This document shows, piece after piece, positions 1-13,205 of a stretch of DNA of 15,000 bases. Every line of letters begins with the position of its first letter. Positions within the stretch are counted from its first letter, which is position 1. The DNA is from Salpingoeca rosetta (lineage: Eukaryota; Opisthokonta; Choanoflagellata; Craspedida; Salpingoecidae): positions 2,041,944-2,056,943 of the forward strand of contig NW_004457740.1 of the NCBI RefSeq assembly GCF_000188695.1, written 5' to 3'. The notes beneath the pieces are model-generated. The model worked only from the letters and a program-made list of their open reading frames with translations, was not told where the DNA came from and did not search any database. The translations under genes were made by a program, and so were the position numbers.

Positions 1-77
<77 letters not shown>
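1..77. repeat. (GT)n microsatellite at the left window edge
   Basis: This is a perfect GT dinucleotide run that continues beyond the window. It lies upstream of the first recognisable exon of the ULK3-like gene and is probably intronic. Positions 78-182 show no exon I can support. Confidence 0.95.
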
Positions 78-78
<1 letters not shown>

Positions 79-182
79 ACTTTGTATTCTCGCGTGCTGG
101 TTTTGTTGTCATTACCCATCGCGGTGGCTGCCGTGTCCACACACGCTCACGCGTGGAGTTGTGCGCCCTGCCGTGTTCAAAG

Positions 183-2263
<2,081 letters not shown>

Positions 2264-2339
2264 CGCTCGTGTTTCTCACCTGCCCCCCACCGCCTCACAT
2301 CAACCGACCACGCGGTCCTCTCCTTTGTTCTTCACCTTG

Positions 2340-2340
<1 letters not shown>

Positions 2341-2421
<81 letters not shown>
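2341..2421. repeat. (CA)40 microsatellite 3' of the ULK3-like gene
   Basis: This is a perfect CA run starting 78 bases after the stop codon. It lies in the 3' UTR or just beyond it. Confidence 0.95.
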
Positions 2422-2426
<5 letters not shown>

Positions 2427-2722
2427 CTGCCTCTGTAAACGAACCAACAGCCACTGCTGCGCTTTGTTCCTTCTTCTCCATCTCCAACTGCCTGTGTTAC
2501 ACGACGTGCACTCTTCCCATCGTCTTCTGATGCTCTTGTGCGATTTCGTGTATTCGGTCATTCATCAATTAAGCACCAACATAAACAACACACACACACA
2601 CACACATACACACACACACATACACACAGAGCGACAACAGCCCTGTCCCATCATGAAGCAACATACAACCACATCACATCACATGACAACACAAACAAAC
2701 AATCACTGCACATGATACGCTA

Positions 2723-2745
2723 CCCCCCCCCCAAAAAAAAAAAAA
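2723..2745. repeat. C10A13 homopolymer junction
   Basis: Ten C are followed by thirteen A, 15 bases beyond the end of the minus-strand gene. In that gene's sense it reads T13G10, a U-rich element where 3'-end signals are expected. Homopolymers of this kind are prone to length errors. Confidence 0.8.
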
Positions 2746-2760
2746 CACATGTCACACAGC

Positions 2761-3240
2761 TCACATGTCGTTGAGGCAGCGCGTGACCTCCACGCCCTGT
2801 GTGTGTCCAAAGTCGTGCACCATCAGCACTTGCACGGGAAGCGGGCTCGGCACATCTGCGTCGTTGAGGTGGAGGCTGGTCACATACTCGTCCATAACAA
2901 CAGTGGCCGAGTCGTCCTGCCGCACCCACGCGCCATCCATCCCGCGCTCAATCAGAATCACATCGCCAACTTCAAAGTCGCCGCGGGTCACCAGCCGGAG
3001 CGCACCTGTTTGCAGCACACAGCAAAGAGCAACGTGAGCATGAGCAGCAAACGCGAATGGCAGTGCGCGCGTGACACGCACAGGCAACAAATATCCGGAA
3101 GAACGCGTGCATGCACGAAGAGCCAGCTAACACACACACACACACACACACACAATACAAATACACATGCATATGCACCTGGTGGGAGGGATTGCATTTG
3201 TCCGCCTTGTTTCTGCATGTGCTGCTCGAGCACCGTGATC
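2761..3240 (-). other. C-terminal exons with Claw-like domain
   Basis: Exon 7 (3240-3179, 62 nt) starts after TTTAG and gives ITVLEQHMQKQGG, the end of the coiled coil. Exon 8 (3005-2761) starts after AAACAG and gives ALRLVTRGDFEVGDVILIER, then TSLHLND, and ends TRCLNDM before TGA. The FIP200 Claw opens with a similar DFQVGDLVLI strand and has a hydrophobic LHS-type segment at the matching distance. The second half of the domain (PLPVQVLMVHDFGHTQGV) aligns less well. Confidence 0.55.
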
Positions 3241-3717
3241 CTAAACATACGACAGAAGAAGAAGAGGAGCAAGAGCCAAGGTGGTTATGAGTGCCTTGCA
3301 CGTGTACAAATTGACGAGTACAAACAAAGACTAAAGCAAGCTCGCAACTCAAATGCGTGCACACACGCACACAGACACACACACAGACACACACACTCTC
3401 TCACATGCACACACACAGACACAGACACACACAGACACACAGACACACACAGACACACACAGACACACACACATGCACACGTACTGTTGGTGGAGGGTGC
3501 TGATGGTATCCTCGCGCTGGCGGAGTTGGGAGCGAATCGCCTCCCGCTCCTCTGTTGCCGCCATCAACTGCGAGCTCAGCTGCGCGTTTGCGTCTCGAAG
3601 CTCTGTCACACGCTTCTGGCCCTCCCCGGCCGTCTCCAACATCAGTTGCATGCTGTCTTCTGCCTGCAAGAGCCTGCGGTGCTCCGACCGCGTGAGGACA
3701 ACGGTGTCCCCCTGGCC

Positions 3718-3764
<47 letters not shown>

Positions 3765-6162
3765 GCTTGGCCGCCTTTGTCTGTTGGTCCGATAGCTGCT
3801 GCTGGAGAAGCGCAATCTGATCGTGCGCGCTGTTCAGCTCATGTGTCAACGACGCAATCGCCTCTTGCGAGGACGAGGCGGACTGCGCGTCCACCTCCGC
3901 CTTCCTGAGCAGGTCCTGCAGTGACGAAATGCCCTTGTCCTTCCTGTCCAGCTCCATCTGCATGGCGTGCAAGGCATCTGACCGCTGCGTGAGCCGCCGC
4001 TCCATGTCCTGCAGCCGCCTCTGTGCCGTGTCGCGCTGCTCACGAAGCTGCTCCACATTCTCAGACAGGCTGCGCGCATGCGTCAGGTCCTCGCGTAGGC
4101 GTGCCACTTCGGCATGCAGCTGCTGCTCACGCGCGCGTGCGTCGTCTTCCTGTGTGTTGGCGCGGTCGCGCTGTGCATCAAGGCACTCCTGGCACGAGGT
4201 GAGCTGGCTGGTGAGCGAGTCCACCTGCGCCTGCAGCTGTGATGCCTCTGCGTTGCGGCGCGCAAGCGCTTTCTTTGTGTCTTCCAGCTGTGCACGAAGC
4301 GCGGCCATCATCTCCTCCCCGTCGTCGGCCGCCGCCTGCTGCCTGCTTGCGTGCTCGTTGCGCAAGTCTTGCTCGTGTGCAAGCTCGGCGCGCAGCGTGG
4401 CCACCTCCTGCTGCAAGGTCTGCACCTGCGCCGTGAGCTCTGTGTTCTCCTGCTCCGTGCTCTGCACCTTCGTGCGCAGTTCCTCCACAATCTTCTGGCT
4501 CGCCAACTTGATCTCCTCAGCGCGTTTGGCGCGTGCATCGACCGCCGGGCCGTCTCCAGTGCTGACCCGCTGCTGCGCAACCGTCGCTGCTGCTGCTGGC
4601 GGCCTTGATTCGCGGCGTGCCCGCCTGTCGCGCTCGACGCTCAGGTCCTTCATCAGCACCTTCTCGTGCGCCTGCACGGACTTGAGTCGCGCTTTGAGGT
4701 CTTGAAGCTTTTCCGTGAGCCGGGCGTTCCTGCGCATGAGTGCCAGCGTCGTCTGCCGCGCCTTGTCTGGGTTGACAGACTGAGACATGGATGTCACCAT
4801 GAAGGACGATTGCATCATGGAGTCGTCGTTGCCCGCGTGCCCGTGCTCCACAATGCTGTCATCGACGAGCGGCGTGGTTGATAGCGACGCCTGCGGTTCC
4901 GTCTGCACGTGCACGTCCGAGGCGGTCGCCGTGCTCGTTTGCACATGCACGCTGGCGACGGGCGAGCTTGGCGGGGACGGGAACAGCGCCTGTGCCTCAG
5001 ACATGCTCAGCTCATCAACCGTCACTTGCACAAACTCTTCATCAATGAGATCATCACTGAGCTGCGCGTCCTCGTTGGTGGCGGCCGTAGCGTCTGTGAC
5101 GGCGGCTGTGTCATTCTCCTCCTCGCCGTCCGGTGCATCTTGCACGTGAGCTGTGGGTACTGCGTCGTCGTCCTCGTCCTCATCATCGCGGTTCTCTTTT
5201 TCGTCTGCTGCCTCCTCCTCCTCCTCCTCGTCTTCCTCCTTTGACCCTCCCTGTTGCTTCTCCTCCTCCTCCTCCTTCTCCTCCTCCTCGTTCTCCTCGT
5301 TCTCCTCGTCATCGTCATCATCGTCCACGGACACAGCCGTTTGGCAGCCGGGAGCCATGTGATGATCAACAATGTTCAGTGGCGCGCCATCCACCTGGAA
5401 CAAAGACAGCGCAGCGGGGATGGGTGAGAATGCGCGTGGTATATCTTGGCGACAGTGTGAATGCCTTTACTTGTGTGTGTTGTGTTGTGTTGTGTTGTGT
5501 TGTGTTGTGTTGTGTTGCGTTGTGTTGTGTTGCGTTGTGTGTTGTTGTGTTGTGTTGCGTTGCGTTGTGTGTTGTTGCTGTTGTTGTTGTGTTGTTGTTG
5601 GTAGTTGTTGTTGTGTGTGTGTGCAGTTGCAGTTGCATTGGCAGACGACATCCACGCGTGCCAATAATGAGAGCATTGGAGCGATCGGGTTAAGCGGAGC
5701 AACATAAGCGAGCAGAAAAAGCAACATGCTGCAGCTCGTGACTCACGTCTTGCATTGCCGTGGCAATTGCTTGGCGGTGGTCGTCGACAGTGTCATTGGC
5801 ACTTCGCAGCCACGCAGCCAGGCCCCTGATGGCGTCGCCTGTCGCTTCCTGCAGCTCCGTGAATGCATTCTGGATGGCAATCAGACACTGTTGCACCAGC
5901 TCCAGCCGGCTTTCGTCCTCGTTGAGGGCAACGAGCGTGTCGCGGTCAAACGTGCCGTCCTGAATGGCTGCTCGGATCGCGGCCAGGTGCTCCCGGTCGT
6001 GTGCAATGTCCTGTGCCACTTCCTCCTGCAGCTTGCGCAGCGTGTCTGTCCTCGCGTCCACCTCGGTCCTCAGTGTGCGGGCGTGCTCCGTCATCGTCGC
6101 AGAATCCGCAAGCAGCGCTTCCATTTTCTCCACCAGCTCCTCCTATCAGTGCATGGCATTTT

Positions 6163-6199
<37 letters not shown>

Positions 6200-6994
6200 G
6201 GTGGGGGGGGGGGTTTTAGAGCGCATTGGTGCAAGAATGATGTGAGAATGGTATGGTTTCACACAGTGTTGACGGCGCACAGGAACACAATCAGTCAATC
6301 AATACTGTTTTGCAAACGACATGCGCCAGACGCTTGCGCGGAGGGTGCTTGCTTGTTGAATGGTTGCAAAAGCATGCAATTGATGATGTTGATGAGTCAC
6401 GCACGTTAGCTTCTGAGTCGATGTGTTGCCTGGCCGTGCGCAAGAGCTTGTCCATGTCAGTCTGAGTCTGTGTGAGCGCTTGTGCAATGGGGTGCTGCAA
6501 GACGGGGGGGGGGCGCATTGGACAAGGGAGGAAGGAAGAAAAGGCGGCGACGAGAGGCAGGGTGAGATGTGGTGAGGTGTGGGGGGTTGCATGTGTCTGA
6601 TACGCGCCATGGAATACGTGTGTGTGTGTGTGTGTGGTTGATTGTGTGTGGTTGATTGTGTGTGACTGTGCGTGGTTGATTGTGTTTGTGTGATTGTGTG
6701 TGGTTGGTTGTGTTGTGGTTGATATTGTGTGTGGATATGAGACGTACAAGAAAGTGTGTCATCCAGGACCCGCACATGTCGACGCCTTGTTGCAGGCCGT
6801 CCTCCATGTCGATGATGTCCTCGAAGAACTTGCAGAGGCGACGCATCTGGTTCTCGGTGTCTTCCTCGTTTGGATCAATCACCATGGGGTTGAAGTCAAG
6901 TTCCGCGTCCGCCACATTTGGCATGATGCGTGAGGTCTCCTCCGTGGGGATGCGCACAATAGCGAGTGCGCCCATGGCTTCATGCAGCCGCTGT

Positions 6995-7032
<38 letters not shown>

Positions 7033-7584
7033 TCTGAATGGATGATCGTGTGTGCGACAGTATGGCATGCGTGCCTGCAAAACCTACAAACGAGAGAGGG
7101 ATCTCAGCCCGTCCGTGCCCACCTTGAACTCGTCAATGTGGCGTGGCTGGAGTGGTGTGCGTTGAGCGATGGCGTGCTGCACGCCAAGCGCGCCGTCTGA
7201 CAGAGACACGTCGACAGCATTGGACGGATCGAGGATCAACAACGGCACAAACGCGTCCAGGTTGTTGCGCGCCTTGGTCAGCGCACTGCAACGATGGTGC
7301 GAAGGAAGGGCATGTGCGCGCGCGTGTGTGAGTGCGTGAGTACCTGTTGTTTGCGTGCGTGCGTGCGTGCGTGTGTGTGTGTGCGTGTGTGCGTGTGTGC
7401 GTTTGTGCGTTTGTGCGTTGGTACCTATGTGTGTGTGTGTGTGGGGGGGGGCATCAGGACAACATGGATGCCATCAGGACACTTGGTCCTTAGATTGTTG
7501 TCACATCACTTACCCGTCTGCATTGTTGATTTCTTCTCGCGGGGTCTCCACGCTTGGCGACAAGTCCACCACCGTGTACGGCAT
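2761..7584 (-). CDS. Large acidic coiled-coil protein with FIP200/ATG11 Claw-like C-terminus
   Basis: Eight exons are proposed, 5' to 3': 7584-7514, 7285-7123, 6990-6748, 6494-6405, 6142-5747, 5394-3485, 3240-3179 and 3005-2761. All have GT/AG ends and matching phases, and total 3180 nt (1059 residues). Residues 1-321 are mostly helical. An acidic low-complexity block covers about 345-398 and a coiled coil about 530-975, interrupted by Q15 at 866-880. A compact C-terminal domain covers 980-1059 (DFEVGDVILIERGMDGAW). Coiled coil followed by a short domain with DFxVGDxxLI is how FIP200/RB1CC1 and ATG11 autophagy scaffolds end. Against this, I see no ubiquitin-like N-terminus and no clear ATG17-like match, so the name is a hypothesis. 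The start is the ATG at 7584-7582 behind a CTGG-repeat leader; an AAG just upstream could instead be an acceptor. Confidence 0.7.
3357..3482. repeat. CA/CAGA-rich intronic repeat
   Basis: Mixed CACA and CAGACA units occupy the start of the intron 3484-3241 in the minus-strand gene. In sense orientation they read GTGT/GTCT directly after the donor. Confidence 0.9.
3485..5394 (-). other. Long central exon: acidic tract, linker, coiled coil, polyQ
   Basis: This single exon of 636 codons is the longest repeat-free block in the window. It starts VDGAPLNIVDHHMAPG and runs into an Asp/Glu block, then a Ser/Thr/Val linker with VHVQT-type repeats. From DKARQTTLALMRRNARL onwards it forms a continuous heptad-rich coiled coil. 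The end is STLHQ plus two bases (phase 2) at donor GTACGTG. A 258-residue plus-strand open frame at 3929-4705 is its Ser/Cys/Arg-rich antisense shadow. Confidence 0.85.
3718..3762 (-). repeat. CAG repeat encoding Q15
   Basis: Fifteen in-frame glutamine codons (14 CAG and one CAA) lie in the coiled-coil exon. It is the only clear coding microsatellite in the window and is likely to vary in length. Confidence 0.9.
5475..5621. repeat. GTTGT pentanucleotide and TTG repeats in an intron
   Basis: About 20 imperfect GTTGT units with GTTGC variants are followed by TTG units. They fill the middle and acceptor side of intron 5746-5395. In sense orientation they read ACAAC and CAA. Confidence 0.9.
6165..6213. 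repeat. (GTT)n followed by a G run
   Basis: About 12 GTT units are followed by GTGGT and a run of 11 G. It lies just upstream (in sense) of the acceptor at 6143-6144. In sense orientation it reads a C run followed by (AAC)n. Confidence 0.9.
6618..6730. repeat. GT and GTGGTTGATTGT-type minisatellite
   Basis: A short GT run leads into irregular units built on GTGGTTGATTGTGT. It lies at the donor side of intron 6747-6495, where the sense reads CA/AACCAC. This intron does not follow the usual GT-at-donor polarity. Confidence 0.75.
7001..7030. repeat. (GT)n next to a splice acceptor
   Basis: The run lies in intron 7122-6991 of the minus gene. In sense it is a CA tract ending about 10 bases before the acceptor ATCCACAG. 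Confidence 0.85.
7352..7449. repeat. GCGT/GT tract with a G run
   Basis: GCGT and GT units end in a run of G in intron 7513-7286. In sense orientation this is a C run followed by CA/ACGC. Confidence 0.8.
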
Positions 7585-7623
7585 GCCTTGTTGTGGTGGT
7601 TGTTTGGATTTGGGTTGTCGCGG

Positions 7624-7661
<38 letters not shown>

Positions 7662-8301
7662 TGCTCGGTTCCCGTTTCGAGTTGTGCTTTCTTGGTGCCG
7701 TCGTTGTAAGGGAGGATGAACGGAAAGAACGACAGACGGAAAATAAATGTGGTGCAAGTCGAGCGGAGTCAGAGCCACACCGGTCATCAGTTGCACGAAC
7801 GAATGATCGCCTTGTGCTTGTTTCTGCAGACGTGGCAGCGACACAGCAAGAACAAACAAGCAAGCAAGGGCGGGCTCAGGTGACTGTGCAAGAAGCAGAG
7901 GAACGAGATACGAAAGGAAAGGAATGAGAGGCAGCAGGGTGGGGGTTGTCGTCGTGAACGAACAACGCAACAACGATTGCAGAAAAAACATGATGACTCA
8001 TGAAAATAATTTGTGGTGTCAGCTCCAGTTTTTGGATGTGTCATGGATGGATGGATGGATGGACGGACGTTTGTGCGAACGTGTGTCGTGCCCATCATAT
8101 CACACCACACCGCACCGCATCACGCACGCATGTCAGTTTGACACGTGCGCACGATGGATGAGACACACAATCAAATGGTGTGTCACATCATACAACAACA
8201 GTCAGGTCATGTCACTGTGTTGTTGCACATGGTTGGGGGGGGGGGAAACAAGAAGAAGAAATGCGTCATCGTCACGCCAGCTGTTGCAGAGACCCATCAC
8301 A
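7585..8301. other. Spacer between two tandem minus-strand genes
   Basis: These 717 bases separate the stop of the secreted-protein gene (8304-8302) from the proposed start of the coiled-coil gene. They hold a GCTG repeat (7627-7660), an ATGG repeat (8043-8060) and a G run near 8234. A minus frame across about 7700-7860 stays open but has no recognisable features. The interval should contain the upstream gene's 3' UTR and the coiled-coil gene's promoter and leader; I see no clear signal for either. A further 5' exon cannot be excluded. Confidence 0.6.
7627..7660. repeat. (GCTG)8 tetranucleotide repeat
   Basis: In the sense of the coiled-coil gene this is a CAGC/CCAG tract 43 bases upstream of the proposed ATG. 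It would sit in the 5' leader, or near an acceptor if an upstream exon exists. Confidence 0.9.
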
Positions 8302-10139
8302 TCACTTGAACCAGATGGAGGTTTGACCAACACGGTTGTATTGGCCGTTGTCGATGCCGTACCAGCCTAGTGGTGTGTGTGTGTGTGTGTGTGAAGTTGG
8401 AAGGGAGAAGAAAGGTGAGTGACAATGTGACAGTGAGATGAAGAATGTGGTGTTGCACGAACATCACAGAAGCAATTGGCACACACGCGGTTGTACACAC
8501 ACACACCCCCATACATGCATGCATGCAAGCACGCACCTTGGTGGACATAGTTTGTTTTGCCACAGGCAACGTCCGCGCCTTGGAAGTTGTTCGCCTATGT
8601 GTATGTGGGTGTGCATGTGCGTGTGTTGAAGAAGAACGCGAACGAGTGAGCAAGCCCTTGTGTGTGTGCTGTGTGTGTGTTCGTGTGCTCTTGTGTTTGG
8701 GAGCAGCATGGAATATGGCAGCGGGGAATAAAAGTCGCCTTACCGAGCTGCTGCATCGCTGGTCTCCGCTGTGCACGCTTGGAAAAAAGGGGCCTGTGCG
8801 CGTGAGGGAGCGCGTCACGGTGGCGTGCATGAGTTTTCGGCCTTCAACGCCTCGCAGGGCCACGCACAGCAAGACCCGTCGCAAAGGGCCACACATGTAC
8901 ACACAACACGCGAAGCCCACGAGTATGTGCGCGTGCATACACGAAGACAGACACGAAGACAGACACGAAGACAGACACACAGACACACAGACACACAGAG
9001 AGACACCCACACCCACATACAGACAGCCACACAGTGCGCAAGTCCCCCAGCGCTCACACAAATGAACGAAAAGCACAGCAACGCACCGTCACCCCAGGTG
9101 CAGTATGAAGTGAGGCCGCAGCCGTTGAATCCATAACCCGATGGATACGTGTCCGACCAGGTCACGCCCAGTGATTCGCGAAGTGCATAGCGCGTGCGCG
9201 TGCCGCTGTCGCCGCGAAGGGCAGTCACCGTGAACTGGGCGGGCGTCATCTTGGCCAGACCCGTCACGCCCACGGCACCGTTGTCGCGGTTGTGATTCTT
9301 GAAGGTGATGTGCGAGCGCACGTGTGTGATGGAGATCTCATACACGTGCGTGTACTGGTCGATGCCACCACTGCAACGGCAGTCAGCACGAAAGGGGGGC
9401 GTATGTGAAGCGAAAGCGAGGGAAGTGTCTTGGGTGAGAGCAAGAAAAGAAGACACACACGTACGCACATGCACACACACACACACACGCACACGCACAC
9501 GCAAACGCACAGGCACGCATACACCAACTGCACACCACACATGCACACCACAACTGCACCTGTCTGGGATGTTGCCAGCTGCCATGAGCATTGTCTCAGC
9601 CTGGCGGGCAAGATACACAGCCCCTGGACAGCCAATGCGAAAATCAGTAGAGAGACAGCGAGAGTGTGTCAGTGTGTGTGCATGTGCGTGCGTGTGTGTA
9701 TGTGTATGTGTGTGACAAGGCAGAGACAGAGACAGGGCAAAAGACAGAGATTGTGTGTACGTGTCTGAGAGAGAGAGAGAGAGTGTGTGTGTGTGTGGGT
9801 GGGTGTGGGTGCGTGTGCAGGTTAGGGCGCGTGTTATGCTGTACGTTGGTAAAGCATGGCATGTACACTGGGGATGATGAGAACAAACAGCACGCACTCA
9901 CGCGTGCGAGTGTACTGACCAAAGGGAAGGGCAATGACACCGTTTGAGTTTGCGCGGGCGCCAGGGCTCCAGTTGTAGCCGTTGGGATGGTTCAAGGGCG
10001 CAATGGCACTGCCAAGGGGTGAAAGGAGTGAGATGCACGCAAAGGGCAAACGCGAACAGAAGAGGACACGGATCAGAAAGGGGTGCGGGTGTTGAGTGTT
10101 ATGTGGAGGTGTGGCCGATACATAAACAGACACAATGCA

Positions 10140-10192
<53 letters not shown>

Positions 10193-13143
10193 ACACACAC
10201 ACACACAGAGGACACACCGGTTGCGGTCGTGGCTGGATGACGAGTGGATGTGGCCGTAGGCAGCGAGCATGTAGCCGCCACCTGCAAGGCACACCGTGAG
10301 AAAGGAAACAAGACCGTGAACACACGCCGAATCAAGTACCATCACAATGGCATCGCAGTCTCTCGCACGTGCCTACAACACAGCTGACACACACACAGAC
10401 ACAACACACAGACACACACATACACAGACACACACACAAAGCGGCGGCACTGTACTACCTTGGAATGACATGTCGCAATACGTGAGGGCTGGTGCGTACT
10501 CGTTGGCGGGCTGAATCCAATACAGCCCCGACTCTGCATTGGTGTTCGCTTGCAGGATGGCCTGCCGTGGTTGTAGTGGTGGTGAGAGGGAGGAGGGTGG
10601 GCAAGAAGGTGGCTCACGGGTGCAGTTGGGCCTGTTGGAGCGAATGTAGGAAGACACTGCAAAGCTCACGTCATCGCACAGACACACACACAGACAGACA
10701 CACAGACAGACACACACAGACACAGACACAGACACACACACACATGCACACACACACACGCACACACACACACACTCTCTCTGTGTGTGTACCGTTGCGG
10801 ATGGTGCCGGGTTGGAGAAGGAGCCGAGGGGGAAGGACTGACCGATGGAAAAGGCAACAAACTCAAACGAGCCGTCGTTGTTCGTGCACACTGATGACGC
10901 AGAGGTGCGCAGTGCAGCCGGCGTGAGAAACGTTACATGGGGCATGTTGGACATGCGAGCAACGCAAAAGCACGTGTATGTGCGTGTGTGAGTGTATGTG
11001 TACGTGTTCGAGTGTGTTCGTGTCCGTTGCACGTGTGGGTTTGCTGGAAACGATGAGGGGGGGGGGCGGGTGTGTGTGTGTGTGAGGGGCTCGACTTGGT
11101 CATCTCACCTTTCAGCTGGCCGTTCTGCGCGCGCACCAGACCCACAGACTCCGATGTGCACTGGAGCAAATGCCAATGCACGAGGCGTCAGGAGTGCGCC
11201 CAAAACCAGCCCACGTATTAAGCAAGCACCACTCACACAGTCAGGCACGCACGGGCTTTACGAGCGTACACGACAATACACATACATACACATATTTTCA
11301 TGCACACACATACATGCATACACATATACACACACATGCACACACACACATACATACATACATACATACATACATACATACATACATACATACATACATA
11401 CATACATACATACATACATACATACATACATACATACATACATACATTTCATACATACACACAAACAGTGCGTTTACCTGGGAGGACGAGCCTGCCTGTG
11501 CGCCGTCACAGCCAACACCGTTGAACACTTGGCCTTGCACGCCACACGACACCATCGACGTGATCTGAGCAGCAGCAAACGTGTGAGGGGGGCATGGAAG
11601 GCGGTCAGCGGGCAATCAAGCGAGCTGATGCGTGCGTGTGTGTACATGTGTGTACATGTGTGTACATGTGTGTGTGCGCACACATACACATGCGTGCGTG
11701 ATCTGACTACTGTACCGAGTCCTCGGTTGATTCGACGCGAGTGCGCAGCTCCGAGACTTTTCCAAGCGCCTCGTCTACGTTGTCGCCAACAGCGTCCTCC
11801 ATGGACGAAATAGCGGCAGCGAGCGAGCCCGCGCTCTGGCGCAAAGGAGAAATGGAGGGAAGGAAGGGAGAGAGAAGCAAGGACAGAGAGAAGAGAAAGA
11901 GGGGGAACAGGGGCAGAGAGAAGAGATGGGGGGGGGCAAAGAGAGCGGAGGGGAGGGGTCGTGTGAGACAGAACAGACAGACAGTGTGTATGATTGAGAA
12001 AACGAACCCAATATGCCTGTGTGAGTTGCACGCGCGTATTCGCGCAGTCGCAGTTGTGGTGCTCGTGGTTCAGTCGAGAACCGTGAGCAGGCACAACAAC
12101 ACGAACAACGTCGTGACACACCTGCACTACTTGATTGGAAACTGCACCAACATAGCTCTCCAGGCTCAGCACTTTTGAGCTCACATGCGACGACAGTCCA
12201 TCCTGTATGTGTGTGAGTGAGTGTGTGTGAGTGTGAGTGAGTGAGTGTGTGTGTGTGTATATGAGTGTGTGGTGTGGTGTCGGTGGGGAAGGGGCAAGAG
12301 GAATCAAAGTTTGGCGTGTGCGCGCACCAACTGCGAGTGGATGGACTCCTCTGCGGTGACTGCACGCGACGTCTCGTTGGAGATGGCAGCAGACACTTCG
12401 GCAATGGTCGCAGCCTGACAGCACACGCACGCAACAATGATGACAAGCGGGTTAAAAGATGGAGGGATGAGCGTGCGTTATCACACTGCTAGGTGACTTG
12501 AAAACGTTGGTAAGAAGCAGTGAACAGTCAGAGCCAAGGTGCACGTGCACACTGACGTTCGAAAGGACGGATTCGGCAGACTGGACGGCCTGCGTCGTCA
12601 TGGCAGCCACCAAGTCTGTGCAGTGGAACAAAGGATTTGGTGATTTGGTGAATGGGTCCAACGCACATATTGCAGATACAGCGAGGTTGAGATATGCAAA
12701 AAAGTGTGCGCTGCAGGAACCTTACGGTGCTATGCTGTGGCGTATGTTTGTTTGAACGAAGACATTGCAATCAGGGCGCGACCTCAACAAGCACATGAAC
12801 GCACACACACATGCGCACACGCACACATGGATGACATACCGAGGAATGATGCGCGTTCTGTTGACTGTGCTTCCGTGGCAGTTGCAACTGCCATGGAGAG
12901 ATCATCAACCCGGCTGATGGTGGTGTCATCGCGTGGTGTGTACGTGAGACGAAGAGTTGGAAAGTCCGCCAGGGCGGGTGCAAAGAGAGCACGGTGGGTG
13001 GATTACGCAGGTGTTAGGGTGTGCGGGTTGTGCGTGACTGTTGCAGCGGGTACTTGTTCTTACGCGTTTGTGGAATCCAGCTCGCTTGCCAAAGACCACG
13101 GGGTGATCACCTCGCGACGCGAACGCACAAATGTCACCGACTG

Positions 13144-13205
<62 letters not shown>

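Larger units (their letters stand above)
2264..2760. other. Intergenic region between two convergent genes
   Basis: Two stop codons face each other across 497 bases: TAG at 2261-2263 (plus) and TGA at 2761-2763 (minus). The interval holds a long CA repeat, a second CA/TACA repeat (about 2587-2630) and a C/A homopolymer junction. I see no convincing AATAAA signal for either gene, and no exon. Confidence 0.7.
6405..7584 (-). other. N-terminal exons 1-4 of the coiled-coil gene
   Basis: Exon 1 (7584-7514) reads MPYTVVDLSPSVETP and ends in phase 2 at GTAAGT. Exon 2 (7285-7123) contains LDAFVPLLILDPSNAVDV and ends HIDEFK. Exon 3 (6990-6748, 81 codons) begins RLHEAMGALAIVRIP and ends with CGSWMTHFL before GTACGT. 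Exon 4 (6494-6405, 30 codons) is helical (DMDKLLRTARQHIDSEAN). I do not recognise these segments. The RLHEAMGALAIVRIP stretch has a weak resemblance to a helix in the FIP200 N-terminal half, too weak to carry the assignment. Confidence 0.65.
8302..10656 (-). other. Exons 14-22: fibrinogen-C-like domain
   Basis: The exons are 10656-10618, 10561-10459, 10281-10218, 10008-9920, 9623-9560, 9370-9083, 8768-8744, 8594-8537 and 8366-8302. The domain opens with CLPTFAP and then SGLYWIQPANEY, YCDM and GGGY. This matches the SGxYxI, vYCDM and GGGW landmarks of fibrinogen-C domains. Later come HPNGYNWSPGARANSNG, a long exon with FNGCGLTSYC, then RC, VACGKTNY and a last exon ending VGQTSIWFK. About 240 residues is the usual size for the family. 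The second half is divergent, so an intelectin-like or unnamed variant is possible. Confidence 0.65.
11716..13140 (-). other. Exons 5-10: coiled-coil stalk
   Basis: The exons are 13140-13064, 12913-12840, 12615-12557, 12414-12328, 12202-12122 and 11835-11716. They encode SVTFVRSRREVITPWSLASE followed by a long helical stretch. Examples are RVDDLSMAVATATEAQ, LVAAMTTQAVQSAESVLS and ALGKVSELRTRVESTEDS. Small hydrophobic residues recur at heptad spacing and the segment has no cysteine, which suits an oligomerising stalk. The acceptor of the 12913 exon (ACCATCAG) is chosen because it alone fits the phase of the previous donor. Confidence 0.65.

Noticed and set aside
2749..3795. 348-residue plus-strand open frame
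   Set aside because: It spans the antisense of three coding exons and two repeat-filled introns, and contains poly-TH and poly-L from repeats.
3929..4705. 258-residue plus-strand open frame, Ser/Cys/Arg-rich
   Set aside because: It is antisense to the long coiled-coil exon. Its composition follows from the codons of the opposite strand.
7700..7990. Minus-strand open frame upstream of the coiled-coil gene
   Set aside because: No recognisable motif, no clear splice sites and poor coding character. Kept as leader or spacer.
8815..9897. 360-residue minus-strand open frame read as one protein
   Set aside because: Only 9370-9083 of it is coding in this frame. The rest is CA/GT intron sequence, and flanking exons join by splice sites.
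11233..11464. Regular repeats as a possible CRISPR array or telomere
   Set aside because: They are uninterrupted ACAT tetranucleotides with no spacers, and no telomere-type unit is present.
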